NCBI RefSeq assembly: GCF_002366715.1
Contig: NZ_DFBS01000014.1
Location: 85,267 to 149,266, forward strand
Source of the DNA: Halomonas sp. UBA3074
GTDB lineage: Bacteria; Pseudomonadota; Gammaproteobacteria; Pseudomonadales; Halomonadaceae
Direction: 5' to 3'
DNA: 64,000 nt
Positions 27,101-34,432 of the stretch are shown in pieces. The translations under genes were made by a program, and so were the position numbers. How positions within the stretch are numbered: position 1 is the stretch's first letter; the number at the start of each line of letters is the position of its first letter. Below the pieces are notes generated by a model. That model was not told where the DNA came from, ran no database searches, and saw only the letters and a list, made by a program, of their open reading frames with translations.

Positions 27101-28747
27101 ATGGGCAACGTGCAGTCGGTTAACGCGGCATTTTCACGGATTACGGGGTTTGCTGCCCAGCAAGTAATGAATACCCCAGCGCTGCCACTGCTGTATAGCG
27201 ATCAGGAAAATGCGCTGGACGCAGACCCATCAGCTACCTGCCCCATTTTATGGGACATGGTTCAACATAACGGCTATTGGCAGGGCGAAGTCTGGAACCA
27301 GCGCAAAGATGGCACTCTTTTTTCCCAGTGGCTGACGCTTAATAGCATTGAGCCAGAGGGCCATGAAGAGATGCTCTATGTGGCCGTTTTTTCGGATATT
27401 ACCCATATCAAAGAGTCCCAGCAGCACGCTGAGTACCTGGCGACTCATGACGCGCTGACCGGGCTACCCAATCGCACGCTATTTCAAGACCGCCTGCAGG
27501 TGGCGATTGCCCACTCGCGGCGTAATAACCAACTCAGTGCACTGATGTTTCTCGATCTTGATAACTTTAAGAGTATAAACGATACCTTGGGCCACGATGT
27601 CGGCGATGAACTGCTGATTCAAGTGGCGGGTAGGCTGCGCGAGCTGGTCAGGGACATGGATACCGTGGCGCGACTAGGCGGCGATGAATTCACTATTATC
27701 GTGACCGAAACCACGATCGAAGGTGCCGAACAAGTTGCCAAGCGGATCGTCGAGTCGCTGTCGAAACCGTTTGAAGTACGCCGCCATTCGCTCTTTGTCA
27801 CCTCCAGCGTCGGCCTCGCTTTCTGTCCAGATGACGGTGAAGATGTCGCTGGCTTGACCAAAGCCGCCGATACGGCCATGTATCGCGCTAAAGAGAATGG
27901 TCGTGACCGCTTCGAGCTGTTCAAGCCTGAGCTGCAGGAGCGTTTGATGCGCGACGTCGCCATCGAGCATGCTTTGCGGGAAGGGATGGAGCAGGGACGT
28001 TTACACTTGGTCTTTCAGCCCAAGTTCACCAGTGCTTCTCCCAACCAATTAGTCGGTGCCGAGGCGCTGTTGCGCTGGAACGATCCGGCGCTGGGTGCGG
28101 TCAGCCCCGCGGATTTTATCCCTGTTGCTGAAGCCACGGGATTGATTCTTGAGCTTGACCGGCATGTGGCGCTGTTGTTGGTTAACCAATTAGCGCAGTG
28201 GTTAGCAGAGGGTATCTCTCCACCGCCCGTGGCGATGAACGTGTCAGCGCGTAGCTTTCAAGAAGAGCGTTTCATCTCACATCTGTTTAAGTGTCTGAAG
28301 CAGAATCGAGTTCCCCATAAGCTTATTCAAGTAGAAATTACCGAAAGCACGCTGGTGGATCGTTCAAGTGCGGCATTGGGCAATATAGAAAAGCTGCGCG
28401 AAGCGGGGATTAAACTGGCGGTAGACGACTTTGGCACCGGCTACTCCTCGTTAGCGTATTTAAAACGACTGCCGTTGGCAGAGTTAAAAATCGATAAAAG
28501 CTTTGTCGATGGTCTGGGTAGCGCCGATGAGAGCGATCAAGCAATTGCGCTGGCGATTTTGGGCATGGCCAAAGCACTCAACATCCGCACGGTCGGAGAG
28601 GGCGTGGAGACACAGTCGCAGCTTAACTGGCTGACCGCTAACGGGTGTGATTATGTACAAGGCTATCTATTATCACGCCCGTTACCGCTGGCAGAGTTTA
28701 CCGTGTTAGTGGCGGCGCACACTTTGCCTTCAAGCAATGATGACTAG
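24197..28747 (+). CDS. CheB-CheR-PAS-GGDEF-EAL fusion protein
   Basis: A 1516-residue soluble fusion. Residues 1-190 form a CheB methylesterase with its triad Ser19 (GASAGG), His46 (LQHVSP) and Asp138 (GTGSDGT). Residues 205-475 form a CheR methyltransferase with SAM motif VWVAGCATGEEAYS. About 640-705 is a heptad coiled coil built of repeated NEEL/NEEM units. About 715-1080 holds PAS domains. About 1085-1250 is a GGDEF domain (LGGDEFTII, preceded by RDMD, an RxxD inhibitory site). About 1265-1510 is an EAL domain (AEALLRWND, DDFGTGYSSLAYL, KIDKSF, GEGVET). All catalytic motifs look intact. It lacks a CheB receiver and has no membrane segment. CheB-CheR-PAS proteins are known, usually ending in histidine kinase; the GGDEF-EAL ending replaces it here. 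It overlaps the phytochrome gene by 11 bases. Confidence 0.93.
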   Translation: MTAASLPPTPPLVVGIGASAGGLEAISKLIAPLDPDMPLAYVVLQHVSPTHKSMLVDILSRETRLRVQRFEDNQTPEAGGIYVVPANTNALIKEGIFHTTPIQPHVGPKPSINDFFISLASDAHEAAVGIVLSGTGSDGTAGLRAILAAGGVTMVQTPASAKYNGMPQSALDAGVIDYVLEAEAMAPRLAEFARLERASLDGRQTDVPDRLLSLLKEHRQLDFSGYKKGTLSRRIRRRLIATNMADMQQYLALVESSPGELEQLGRDILISVTAFVRDRTAFDALDGAINKLIQDAGSEPIRVWVAGCATGEEAYSIALMIAEAKRRHGETGRIVQIFATDIDEDALEIARRGRYIAAALEALPPEWVARYFTAAEHTFDVNKELRDMVVFAKHNLVDDPPFLRLNLVTCRNVLIYFDNELQSRVLQRFHFGLRSRGLLFLGRSESIAQTENLFTPLDRRERLFRKQGESREVAPRPAQNAGENPPLRRRDRDMQQLLDALVSHMEATVALCDIQGNVLHTAGEVAKFLQFPAGRTLVGISDVINPAFRGELMAMLHQFQKQREPQVGRRRRFEDRWWRLSVRALTESDDDRRLLVILTPTPIVEPSPEADVALERLMEPMPLDKGDSLEDELVATREHLQALIEELATANEEMQSLNVEAQASNEELQASNEEMEAANEELQATNEELISLNEELNVKTSELTKLNEEYTYLYDALDFPLLVFDADHCLKRYNAPAARYFNFRPTALQRHVAGLKLPTALNSLEDQLNSVMASGVPEEDVVEVDGRLLQRVLTPGVSRDGRVELLILTLMDITDLSHVQAKLRQSQAQLHALMENSTVMMALKDLNGHYTFANPKFLNTFGLSREELEGHTPFELFPEPYASSMWACDLEALRYQRMVEGEHVLTAPEGGVRIFSSVHQVLRDDQGHPHLILTEAEDITSRKQAEREMLVAAKVYEQAGEAIVVINAMGNVQSVNAAFSRITGFAAQQVMNTPALPLLYSDQENALDADPSATCPILWDMVQHNGYWQGEVWNQRKDGTLFSQWLTLNSIEPEGHEEMLYVAVFSDITHIKESQQHAEYLATHDALTGLPNRTLFQDRLQVAIAHSRRNNQLSALMFLDLDNFKSINDTLGHDVGDELLIQVAGRLRELVRDMDTVARLGGDEFTIIVTETTIEGAEQVAKRIVESLSKPFEVRRHSLFVTSSVGLAFCPDDGEDVAGLTKAADTAMYRAKENGRDRFELFKPELQERLMRDVAIEHALREGMEQGRLHLVFQPKFTSASPNQLVGAEALLRWNDPALGAVSPADFIPVAEATGLILELDRHVALLLVNQLAQWLAEGISPPPVAMNVSARSFQEERFISHLFKCLKQNRVPHKLIQVEITESTLVDRSSAALGNIEKLREAGIKLAVDDFGTGYSSLAYLKRLPLAELKIDKSFVDGLGSADESDQAIALAILGMAKALNIRTVGEGVETQSQLNWLTANGCDYVQGYLLSRPLPLAEFTVLVAAHTLPSSNDD

Positions 28748-30251
28748 GAAAGGGATTCCTGACGTGACGATACCAAACGGATTTATTGAGCAGTGTGAAC
28801 AGGAACAGTTACATCTCTCTGGTGCTATTCAGCCCCATGGGGCGCTAGTGGTGAGCAGCCTTGACGGTAAAGTAAGCCATGTATCGGCTAACCTAGCCAA
28901 CTTGTTAAAAACGGATGAACGTGTAGAGCAACTGCTGGATCAGCCACTGCCGGCTTTTCTTCAAGAGTTCTATGACAGCGCCCCGCCGCTTAACGAGGGC
29001 GAGCGCTATGTTGGGCAAGGTAATACTGACCAGCAGGAGTTCGATGGCATCATTAGCCATAATGGTGAGCAACTGATTTTCGAGCTCTACCCGGTCGATG
29101 CCCATGCGGACCCTATGCCGATGCCAGGGGAAGCAAATCCGGTTCCCGAAGATCGTGAGACGCTTGAGCGTCAGTGTCAGCAATTATTGGAAGCACTGTT
29201 GCGCTTAAGCGGTTTCGATCGTGTGCACTACTACCGCTTTATGCCCGAGGGGGACGGTGAAGTCACCGCCGAGGCCCGCCAACCCCACGTAGAGGGCAGC
29301 TACTTAGGCTTACGGTTTCCTGCCAGCGACATCCCCCAGGTGGCGCGGCGTCTCTACGTGCAGAATCCTTGGCGCTCAATTCCAGATGCGGCAGCGCCAT
29401 CAATCCCTATCGTTGGCCGTACTCAAGCCTCGACACCCAACCTCACTTGGGCTGACTTGCGCAGCGTGTCGCCGGTTCATCAGGAATATATGGCCAATAT
29501 GGGTGTCGGTGCGGCAATTTCGCTGCCCATTATTCAGGCGGGTGAACTGGATGCGCTTATTTCCTGCCACAGCGGCGCGCCGAAACAGCTAACAGTCAGC
29601 CAATTGCAGGCCATGAGGGCGCTGTCAGAAGGTTTTAATTTACGTCTGCGCGACTATAAAGCCCGGCGACGTTTGCAAGTGCTTGACGGTATGCAGCGCC
29701 ATTTTGACCAAGCCAAGGCGGTCCTCATGCGGCATGGTGGACTAGAGAGTGCCTGGCCGGAGCTCAGCCGCTGGTTAATGGATACCTTCAATGCCGATGG
29801 CGTAATTTTGCAGGTAGGGGCTGAGTATCATCAATCGGGGGTGGCGTTATCGTCAGAAGGGGTTAGCGTGGTAGCGGAAGCGGCCAGGTTTGAGACCTCA
29901 TCGGTGTGGATCAGCGATAATTTACAGCGCGATTGTACCGATATGCCACTCAGTGAGATCGCCGGTGTGGCGGTGGTCAGCGATTTACCTCTGGATCAAC
30001 ACCATAGTGTTAACCTCTACCTATGCCGTCTGGAGCACCTCTATGAAGTGACTTGGGGCGGCAATCCCGATAAACCCATCGACTACCGCGATGGTAGCAG
30101 CGCCATTGCGCCGCGTCGCTCCTTTGAAGCCTGGATAGAGCAGCGCGTTGGCCATAGCAGGCCCTGGTCATCGAGCACTCGCATATACCTACTGAAACTT
30201 CGCGCGCTGCTGCAACAAGCAAAATCCTTTGTCTGGACAGCGGATGAGTAA
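28737..30251 (+). CDS. Bacteriophytochrome photosensory core (PAS-GAF-PHY) without output domain
   Basis: A 504-residue phytochrome ending after the PHY domain. The biliverdin-binding cysteine is at 20 in EQCEQEQLHLSGAIQPHGAL, the expected place. The GAF domain shows FDRVHYYRF, PASDIPQVARRLYVQN and SPVHQEYMANMGV with the chromophore-contacting Asp and His. The PHY tongue shows WGG and PRRSF. No histidine kinase, GGDEF or other output follows. The ATG at 28737 overlaps the upstream gene; a GTG at 28764 with AGGAAAGGG nine bases before it is a good alternative start and would put the cysteine at 11. Operon position points to the upstream CheB-CheR-GGDEF-EAL protein as partner, which is inference. 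Confidence 0.93.
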   Translation: MMTRKGIPDVTIPNGFIEQCEQEQLHLSGAIQPHGALVVSSLDGKVSHVSANLANLLKTDERVEQLLDQPLPAFLQEFYDSAPPLNEGERYVGQGNTDQQEFDGIISHNGEQLIFELYPVDAHADPMPMPGEANPVPEDRETLERQCQQLLEALLRLSGFDRVHYYRFMPEGDGEVTAEARQPHVEGSYLGLRFPASDIPQVARRLYVQNPWRSIPDAAAPSIPIVGRTQASTPNLTWADLRSVSPVHQEYMANMGVGAAISLPIIQAGELDALISCHSGAPKQLTVSQLQAMRALSEGFNLRLRDYKARRRLQVLDGMQRHFDQAKAVLMRHGGLESAWPELSRWLMDTFNADGVILQVGAEYHQSGVALSSEGVSVVAEAARFETSSVWISDNLQRDCTDMPLSEIAGVAVVSDLPLDQHHSVNLYLCRLEHLYEVTWGGNPDKPIDYRDGSSAIAPRRSFEAWIEQRVGHSRPWSSSTRIYLLKLRALLQQAKSFVWTADE

Positions 30252-30840
30252 CGCAAGTTTGGACGCATGGTTAAAGCGTGAAACGCGCGAAGCGCATCAC
30301 CGTATTGATCAGCACCCGGCGTTAAAACCGTTGATCACGCGAGAGCTGACCCTAGCGGAGTACGCCGCCGGCTTAAGCGCACTGTACCCCCCCGTCGTCA
30401 GTTTGGAGCACGTGCTGAGCCGTGGCTTGGTGAACCTAGGCGTCAATTACCCTTTGCTTCGACGTGCCGCGCTATTGAAAGCCGACCTTCACCAACTGGG
30501 CCAACGAGAAAAGACAGGCCATCCCGCGCCGACACCTAGTGGGTTAGCAAGCCTAGTCGGCATGTTGTACGTCCTGGAGGGGTCACGTTTGGGGGGCGCC
30601 ATGATTGCCCGGCATGTTAGCCACGTGCTGGGTCATCAAGTGCCACTGCGTTTTTTTAGTACCTACCCTCTGGAGGCGGAGCAGTGGCGCGCTTTTTGGT
30701 GTTTTGCCGAGCGCCACTGCCCACCGCCCACGTGGCCTGCCGTGCGCGAGGGCGCCCAGCAGGCCTACGCGCATTTTGCTCAGGGGTTGGCGTTAGAGGG
30801 GGCCGTCAAGCCCAATGACCAAAGAATAAAGGCGTCTTGA
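30244..30840 (+). CDS. bphO: BphO-type heme oxygenase
   Basis: A 198-residue biliverdin-producing heme oxygenase that would supply the chromophore for the neighbouring phytochrome. The heme-ligating histidine is probably in ETREAHHRIDQHPALKPL, and the distal helix is LYVLEGSRLGGAMIAR, both typical of bacterial BphO. The ATG at 30244 lies inside the end of the phytochrome gene (ATGAGTAA), so translation is coupled. The 3' end overlaps the convergent ptrB gene by 61 bases. Confidence 0.92.
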   Translation: MSNASLDAWLKRETREAHHRIDQHPALKPLITRELTLAEYAAGLSALYPPVVSLEHVLSRGLVNLGVNYPLLRRAALLKADLHQLGQREKTGHPAPTPSGLASLVGMLYVLEGSRLGGAMIARHVSHVLGHQVPLRFFSTYPLEAEQWRAFWCFAERHCPPPTWPAVREGAQQAYAHFAQGLALEGAVKPNDQRIKAS

Positions 30841-32879
30841 CGCGCGGTATCGCGCCAAGCTTTGAAGCGTCCCGAGGCTCCACCGTGGCCACTGCTCATG
30901 TCGGTGCGCATTAGAATCGGCGCTGTTCCTTGTTGCTGTCTGGTCACTTGGGCATAAAACTTGGCAGGCTCCCAGTAGCTAACCCGCGTATCAAACCAGC
31001 TGCCTTCAATCCACAGCGCCGGGTAGGCCTGCGGCTGGATGTTATCCATGGGGGAATAGGCGCGGATCCGAGCGGCGACTTCTGGCGAATCGGGGTTGCC
31101 CCACTCGCTGTACTCTGCGGTAGTCAGTGGTAGGTCAGGGTTCTGCATCGTGCGCAGTACGTCCAGAAACGGCACGTCTAATAGGGCAGCGCAGAATGCG
31201 TCAGGCGCACGATTAATGCAGGTGCCCACCAACAGCCCGCCAGCGCTGGCGCCATAGGCCGCAATGCGCTGCGAGTCGCTAATCCCTTCTGCCACTAGGG
31301 CCTCTCGGGCGGCTAGGAAATCATCAAAACTGTTCTCCTTATGGGCCATCTTACCGTTTAAATACCAGGGTTCACCGCGCTCACCGCCGCCGCGCACGTG
31401 AGCAACAGCAAAGGCTGCGCCGCGCTCCAAAAGCTCTAACCGCGCGATGGAAAACCAAGGATCTAGCGCCTCGCCGTAAGCGCCGTAGCCATAAAGCAGC
31501 GTGGGTAAGGGTTGGTCCGCTAGGTCAGCGCGCATAACCACCGATACCGGCACCCGCTCGCCATCCTGGCTGGTGGCCCAGATGCGCTTGCTGATGAGCT
31601 GTTCAGGTTGAAGGTTGCCATAGACGGGCACCCGCTTGAGTAGCGTTCGTTCGCCGCTGATGAGGTCGAGAGCGAACCAGCTGGGCGGCTGGGTAAACGA
31701 CTCTTCGCGTAGGCGCAGGATTTGGCTATCGAAATGGGGCGCATCTTCGAGCATCTGTGAGCAGGGCAGTTCTGGCAGCGCCAAGTAAGTGTCTAGCTGG
31801 CAGGCATGTTGCGCATCAAAGACTAATCGTCTTAAGCGCACTTGTGCTTGCTGGTGATCGCGCTCACCCAGCATCAACCCCCAGGAAAAGGCATCGACGC
31901 CTTCCAACGTGGCGTCTTCGCGGTGAGCAATGAGCGTTTGCCACGCTAGTGATTGCTGGCCGAGCTGGCTTTCCGGTAGATAATCGAGCTGAAAATGAGC
32001 GCCTGACTGGTTATGCAGGCGATAAAAACTACCCGGACGGTGATCGATACTGTATTCGACCCCGTTTTGCCGTTGCTGAATACATAGCGGCTCATCAGCC
32101 GGCGCGTGAGCGGGTATCAGATGAATTTCGCTGGTGTCTTTTGAACCACTTTCGAGCAGCAGCCAGGCGCGTGAACGCGTTTTGCCAATGCCAAGCCAGA
32201 ACTCAGTGTCCTCCTCGCGTAAGACAAGTATTGGGGCGGGGGAGGCGTTTGGATTATCCAGGCATAATGGTAAGCGCCAGACGCTATCAGGGCGCTGCGT
32301 GTCATCAAAGCGGGTAAATAGCAGGGTGGCCGTGGTCGCGGTTTGATCCTCTGCCCAGCACAGCCCAGCGCCAATATCAGTGAGTAACTGAACCGGGGCG
32401 CCGTCGGGTAGCGCCTTTAGCCACAGCGTGAAACGCTCATCGCCTTGGGTATCTTCTGTCCAGGATAGCCACTGCTCATCGGGTGATAGTGCCATGTCGC
32501 CCATGTCGTAAAAGTCATGGGCTGATGCGCGGGCACTCACATCAAAGAAGCAGACGGGCTGATCCGGTTGCTGAATGGGATGGCGCCACCAGCGGGGGTA
32601 GTCGTCTTCGGCACTGGTCTCGTTCCAGAACGTAAAATGGTCAAGCGTTGTCTTAAGGCTACTCACCGCCAATTCGCGACGGGCCAGGTGGCTCTGGTAT
32701 AACGCTTCTTCCAGGGGAGCCAGCGGGGCAAACCAGTCGGCTTGTTGCTGGTTGGCGGCTTGTAAAAAGTCGCTCACCTCAGCGTCGTCACGCTCTTCTA
32801 ACCAGTGCCATTGCGGGTCATTAGCGCGATAATAGCGCGCAGCGGGTAAGCCTGAGTGTATGCCGTGCTGTGCTTTCAT
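30780..32879 (-). CDS. ptrB: PtrB, oligopeptidase B (S9A serine peptidase)
   Basis: Oligopeptidase B cuts short peptides after Lys/Arg in the cytoplasm. The N-terminal beta-propeller (YYRANDPQWHWLEERDD onward) is followed by the hydrolase domain: LLYGYGAYGEALDPWFS, AHVRGGGERGEPWY, nucleophile GASAGGLLVG, LTTAEYSEWGNP, and the His loop TDMSSGHGGASGR. With the ATG at 32879 it has 699 residues, close to E. coli PtrB; a TTG at 32909 would add ten. Neither start has a clear ribosome site. Its last 61 bases overlap the bphO gene tail to tail. Confidence 0.92.
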   Translation of the reverse strand: MKAQHGIHSGLPAARYYRANDPQWHWLEERDDAEVSDFLQAANQQQADWFAPLAPLEEALYQSHLARRELAVSSLKTTLDHFTFWNETSAEDDYPRWWRHPIQQPDQPVCFFDVSARASAHDFYDMGDMALSPDEQWLSWTEDTQGDERFTLWLKALPDGAPVQLLTDIGAGLCWAEDQTATTATLLFTRFDDTQRPDSVWRLPLCLDNPNASPAPILVLREEDTEFWLGIGKTRSRAWLLLESGSKDTSEIHLIPAHAPADEPLCIQQRQNGVEYSIDHRPGSFYRLHNQSGAHFQLDYLPESQLGQQSLAWQTLIAHREDATLEGVDAFSWGLMLGERDHQQAQVRLRRLVFDAQHACQLDTYLALPELPCSQMLEDAPHFDSQILRLREESFTQPPSWFALDLISGERTLLKRVPVYGNLQPEQLISKRIWATSQDGERVPVSVVMRADLADQPLPTLLYGYGAYGEALDPWFSIARLELLERGAAFAVAHVRGGGERGEPWYLNGKMAHKENSFDDFLAAREALVAEGISDSQRIAAYGASAGGLLVGTCINRAPDAFCAALLDVPFLDVLRTMQNPDLPLTTAEYSEWGNPDSPEVAARIRAYSPMDNIQPQAYPALWIEGSWFDTRVSYWEPAKFYAQVTRQQQGTAPILMRTDMSSGHGGASGRFKAWRDTARQDAFILWSLGLTAPSNANP

Positions 32880-32941
32880 AAATTGATAGGTACCATAACG
32901 GGAAATCAACGTCGGGTGAGTTCACCCACATGAGGGGTATT

Positions 32942-33370
32942 ATGCTGTTTGAAAATTCAACGTCATTGCTGTGGTTGAGTTATTACGGTCTGTCGCTGTT
33001 AGTGATCGTTGCGGTCTATTTTGCGCTTATTTTTCTGCCTCGTTTGCCACGCCTAGTGCTGACCTGGGCAGTCGCAGGTGCCATATGGGCGCCTGCCGGT
33101 TTTCGCTTGCCGCTGATTGAAGAGGGTGAATTCTATACCGGTTGGGCCCCTTCGGCGATGGTGGCAGCGGTTGGCTTTCTGGAGAATAACGGGGCAGCGC
33201 TGCGTGGCGGCTTGATGTGGTTAGTGCTGGGCATGGCGCTAGGCGCGCTTGTCGGCGTCGCGCTATGGTGGTGGCGCCGTCCTGGTGATGCTGACTATGT
33301 TACTCAGCAGGAAGAGGATGACGACAGTGTGCAGCCGCCCCCGCGTCGCCGTGAACCGGTGATTGGTTAA
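32942..33370 (+). CDS. Small membrane protein of unknown function
   Basis: A 142-residue protein with a membrane helix at about residues 10-32 (SYYGLSLLVIVAVYFALIFL), a possible second (LVLTWAVAGAIWAPAG), and a C-terminal helix (GLMWLVLGMALGALVGVALW). A charged cytoplasmic tail (EEDDD then PPPRRR) follows. The ATG at 32942 has GAGGGG upstream; an ATG at 32930 is an alternative. I do not recognise the family. It is divergent from ptrB and precedes the yafJ-like gene by 45 bases. Confidence 0.75.
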   Translation: MLFENSTSLLWLSYYGLSLLVIVAVYFALIFLPRLPRLVLTWAVAGAIWAPAGFRLPLIEEGEFYTGWAPSAMVAAVGFLENNGAALRGGLMWLVLGMALGALVGVALWWWRRPGDADYVTQQEEDDDSVQPPPRRREPVIG

Positions 33371-33415
33371 TGCACGCTCTACCAACGCGTTTAGAGCCCG
33401 GTATGTGTAAAGCGT

Positions 33416-34195
33416 ATGTGTGAACTGCTTGGCATGAGTGCCAACGTGCCTACCGATATCTGTTTTAGCTTTTCGGGCTTTCTGCACCGCGGTGGGGGCA
33501 CAGGCCCCCACCGCGATGGCTGGGGCATCGCCTTCTATGAAGAGGGCGGTTACCGCGATTTTCGTGACCCGCACCCCTCGGTCGACTCACCGATTGCGCG
33601 ACTAATTTGCGACTACCCGATTAAGTCCCGCGTGGTGATCAGTCACATTCGTCAAGCTAACGTGGGCGGTGTAAAGCTTGCCAACACCCACCCTTTTACC
33701 CGTGAAATGTGGGGGCGTCCCTGGTGCTATGCGCATAATGGTCAACTAAGCGGTTGGGAGCGCCTGACACTAGGAAACTACACACCGGTTGGCAGCACTG
33801 ACAGCGAACACGCCTACTGCTGGCTAATGGGTGAGCTGCGCCGCATTTTTCCGACGCCGCCTGCGAACCCCGAAGCGCTTTGGGAGCAGTTGCATCAGCT
33901 GTGTGAGCAACTCAGAGCACTGGGCGTATTTAATATGCTGCTCTCTGATGGGCGCTATTTATACACCTATTGCGCCACCAAGTTGGCCCATATCACTCGC
34001 TGCGCGCCCTTCGGGGAGGCGGAGCTTTCTGACGCGGAAATGACGGTCAATTTTGCCGAGCACACTACGCCTGACGATATCGTATCGGTGATCGCCACCG
34101 AGCCTCTCACGCATAACGAAGCATGGCAGCGTATGGTGCCGGGTGAGCTATTAGTATGGCGAGATGGAGAAATCCAGGCGCGTTACTGTCCATAA
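33416..34195 (+). CDS. YafJ-type class II glutamine amidotransferase
   Basis: A 259-residue Ntn-type amidotransferase with catalytic Cys2 (MCELLGMSAN). Conserved neighbours include HRGGGTGPHRDGWGIAFY, VISHIRQANVG, NTHPFTREMWGRPWCYAHNG and GSTDSEHAYCWL. It resembles E. coli YafJ and the EgtC family, whose substrates differ, so the reaction is not assigned. No ergothioneine genes are nearby, which argues against EgtC. Confidence 0.88.
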   Translation: MCELLGMSANVPTDICFSFSGFLHRGGGTGPHRDGWGIAFYEEGGYRDFRDPHPSVDSPIARLICDYPIKSRVVISHIRQANVGGVKLANTHPFTREMWGRPWCYAHNGQLSGWERLTLGNYTPVGSTDSEHAYCWLMGELRRIFPTPPANPEALWEQLHQLCEQLRALGVFNMLLSDGRYLYTYCATKLAHITRCAPFGEAELSDAEMTVNFAEHTTPDDIVSVIATEPLTHNEAWQRMVPGELLVWRDGEIQARYCP

Positions 34196-34261
34196 TGGAC
34201 TGAGTGACTTACGTTATAATTAATCGTGCTACTTTTTTCTGAGACTTACCTAGGGCTAAAG

Positions 34262-34279
34262 TTGAAACGTAAGTTTCAA
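34262..34279. promoter_or_regulatory. PsrA-type palindrome upstream of fadD
   Basis: A perfect 7-base inverted repeat with a 4-base centre: TTGAAAC (34262-34268), GTAA, GTTTCAA (34273-34279). It matches the published Pseudomonas PsrA pattern (G/C)AAAC-N2-4-GTTT(G/C) and lies about 150 bases before the fadD start. PsrA is a TetR-type repressor of fatty-acid oxidation genes released by long-chain acyl signals. Confidence 0.72.
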
Positions 34280-34432
34280 TCGATCGTTTTACAGCTTGTC
34301 ATGGGTCGTATATCGTTGGCTTCTTTCACAAGGGCTTGTTTGGAAGTCAGCGAGCGCTGCTAGTTTTCAGAAAAAGCCTAGCGACAACAACAAGGTCGGT
34401 GAGCACGCCGACATGGATAGCGGAGATTGCCC

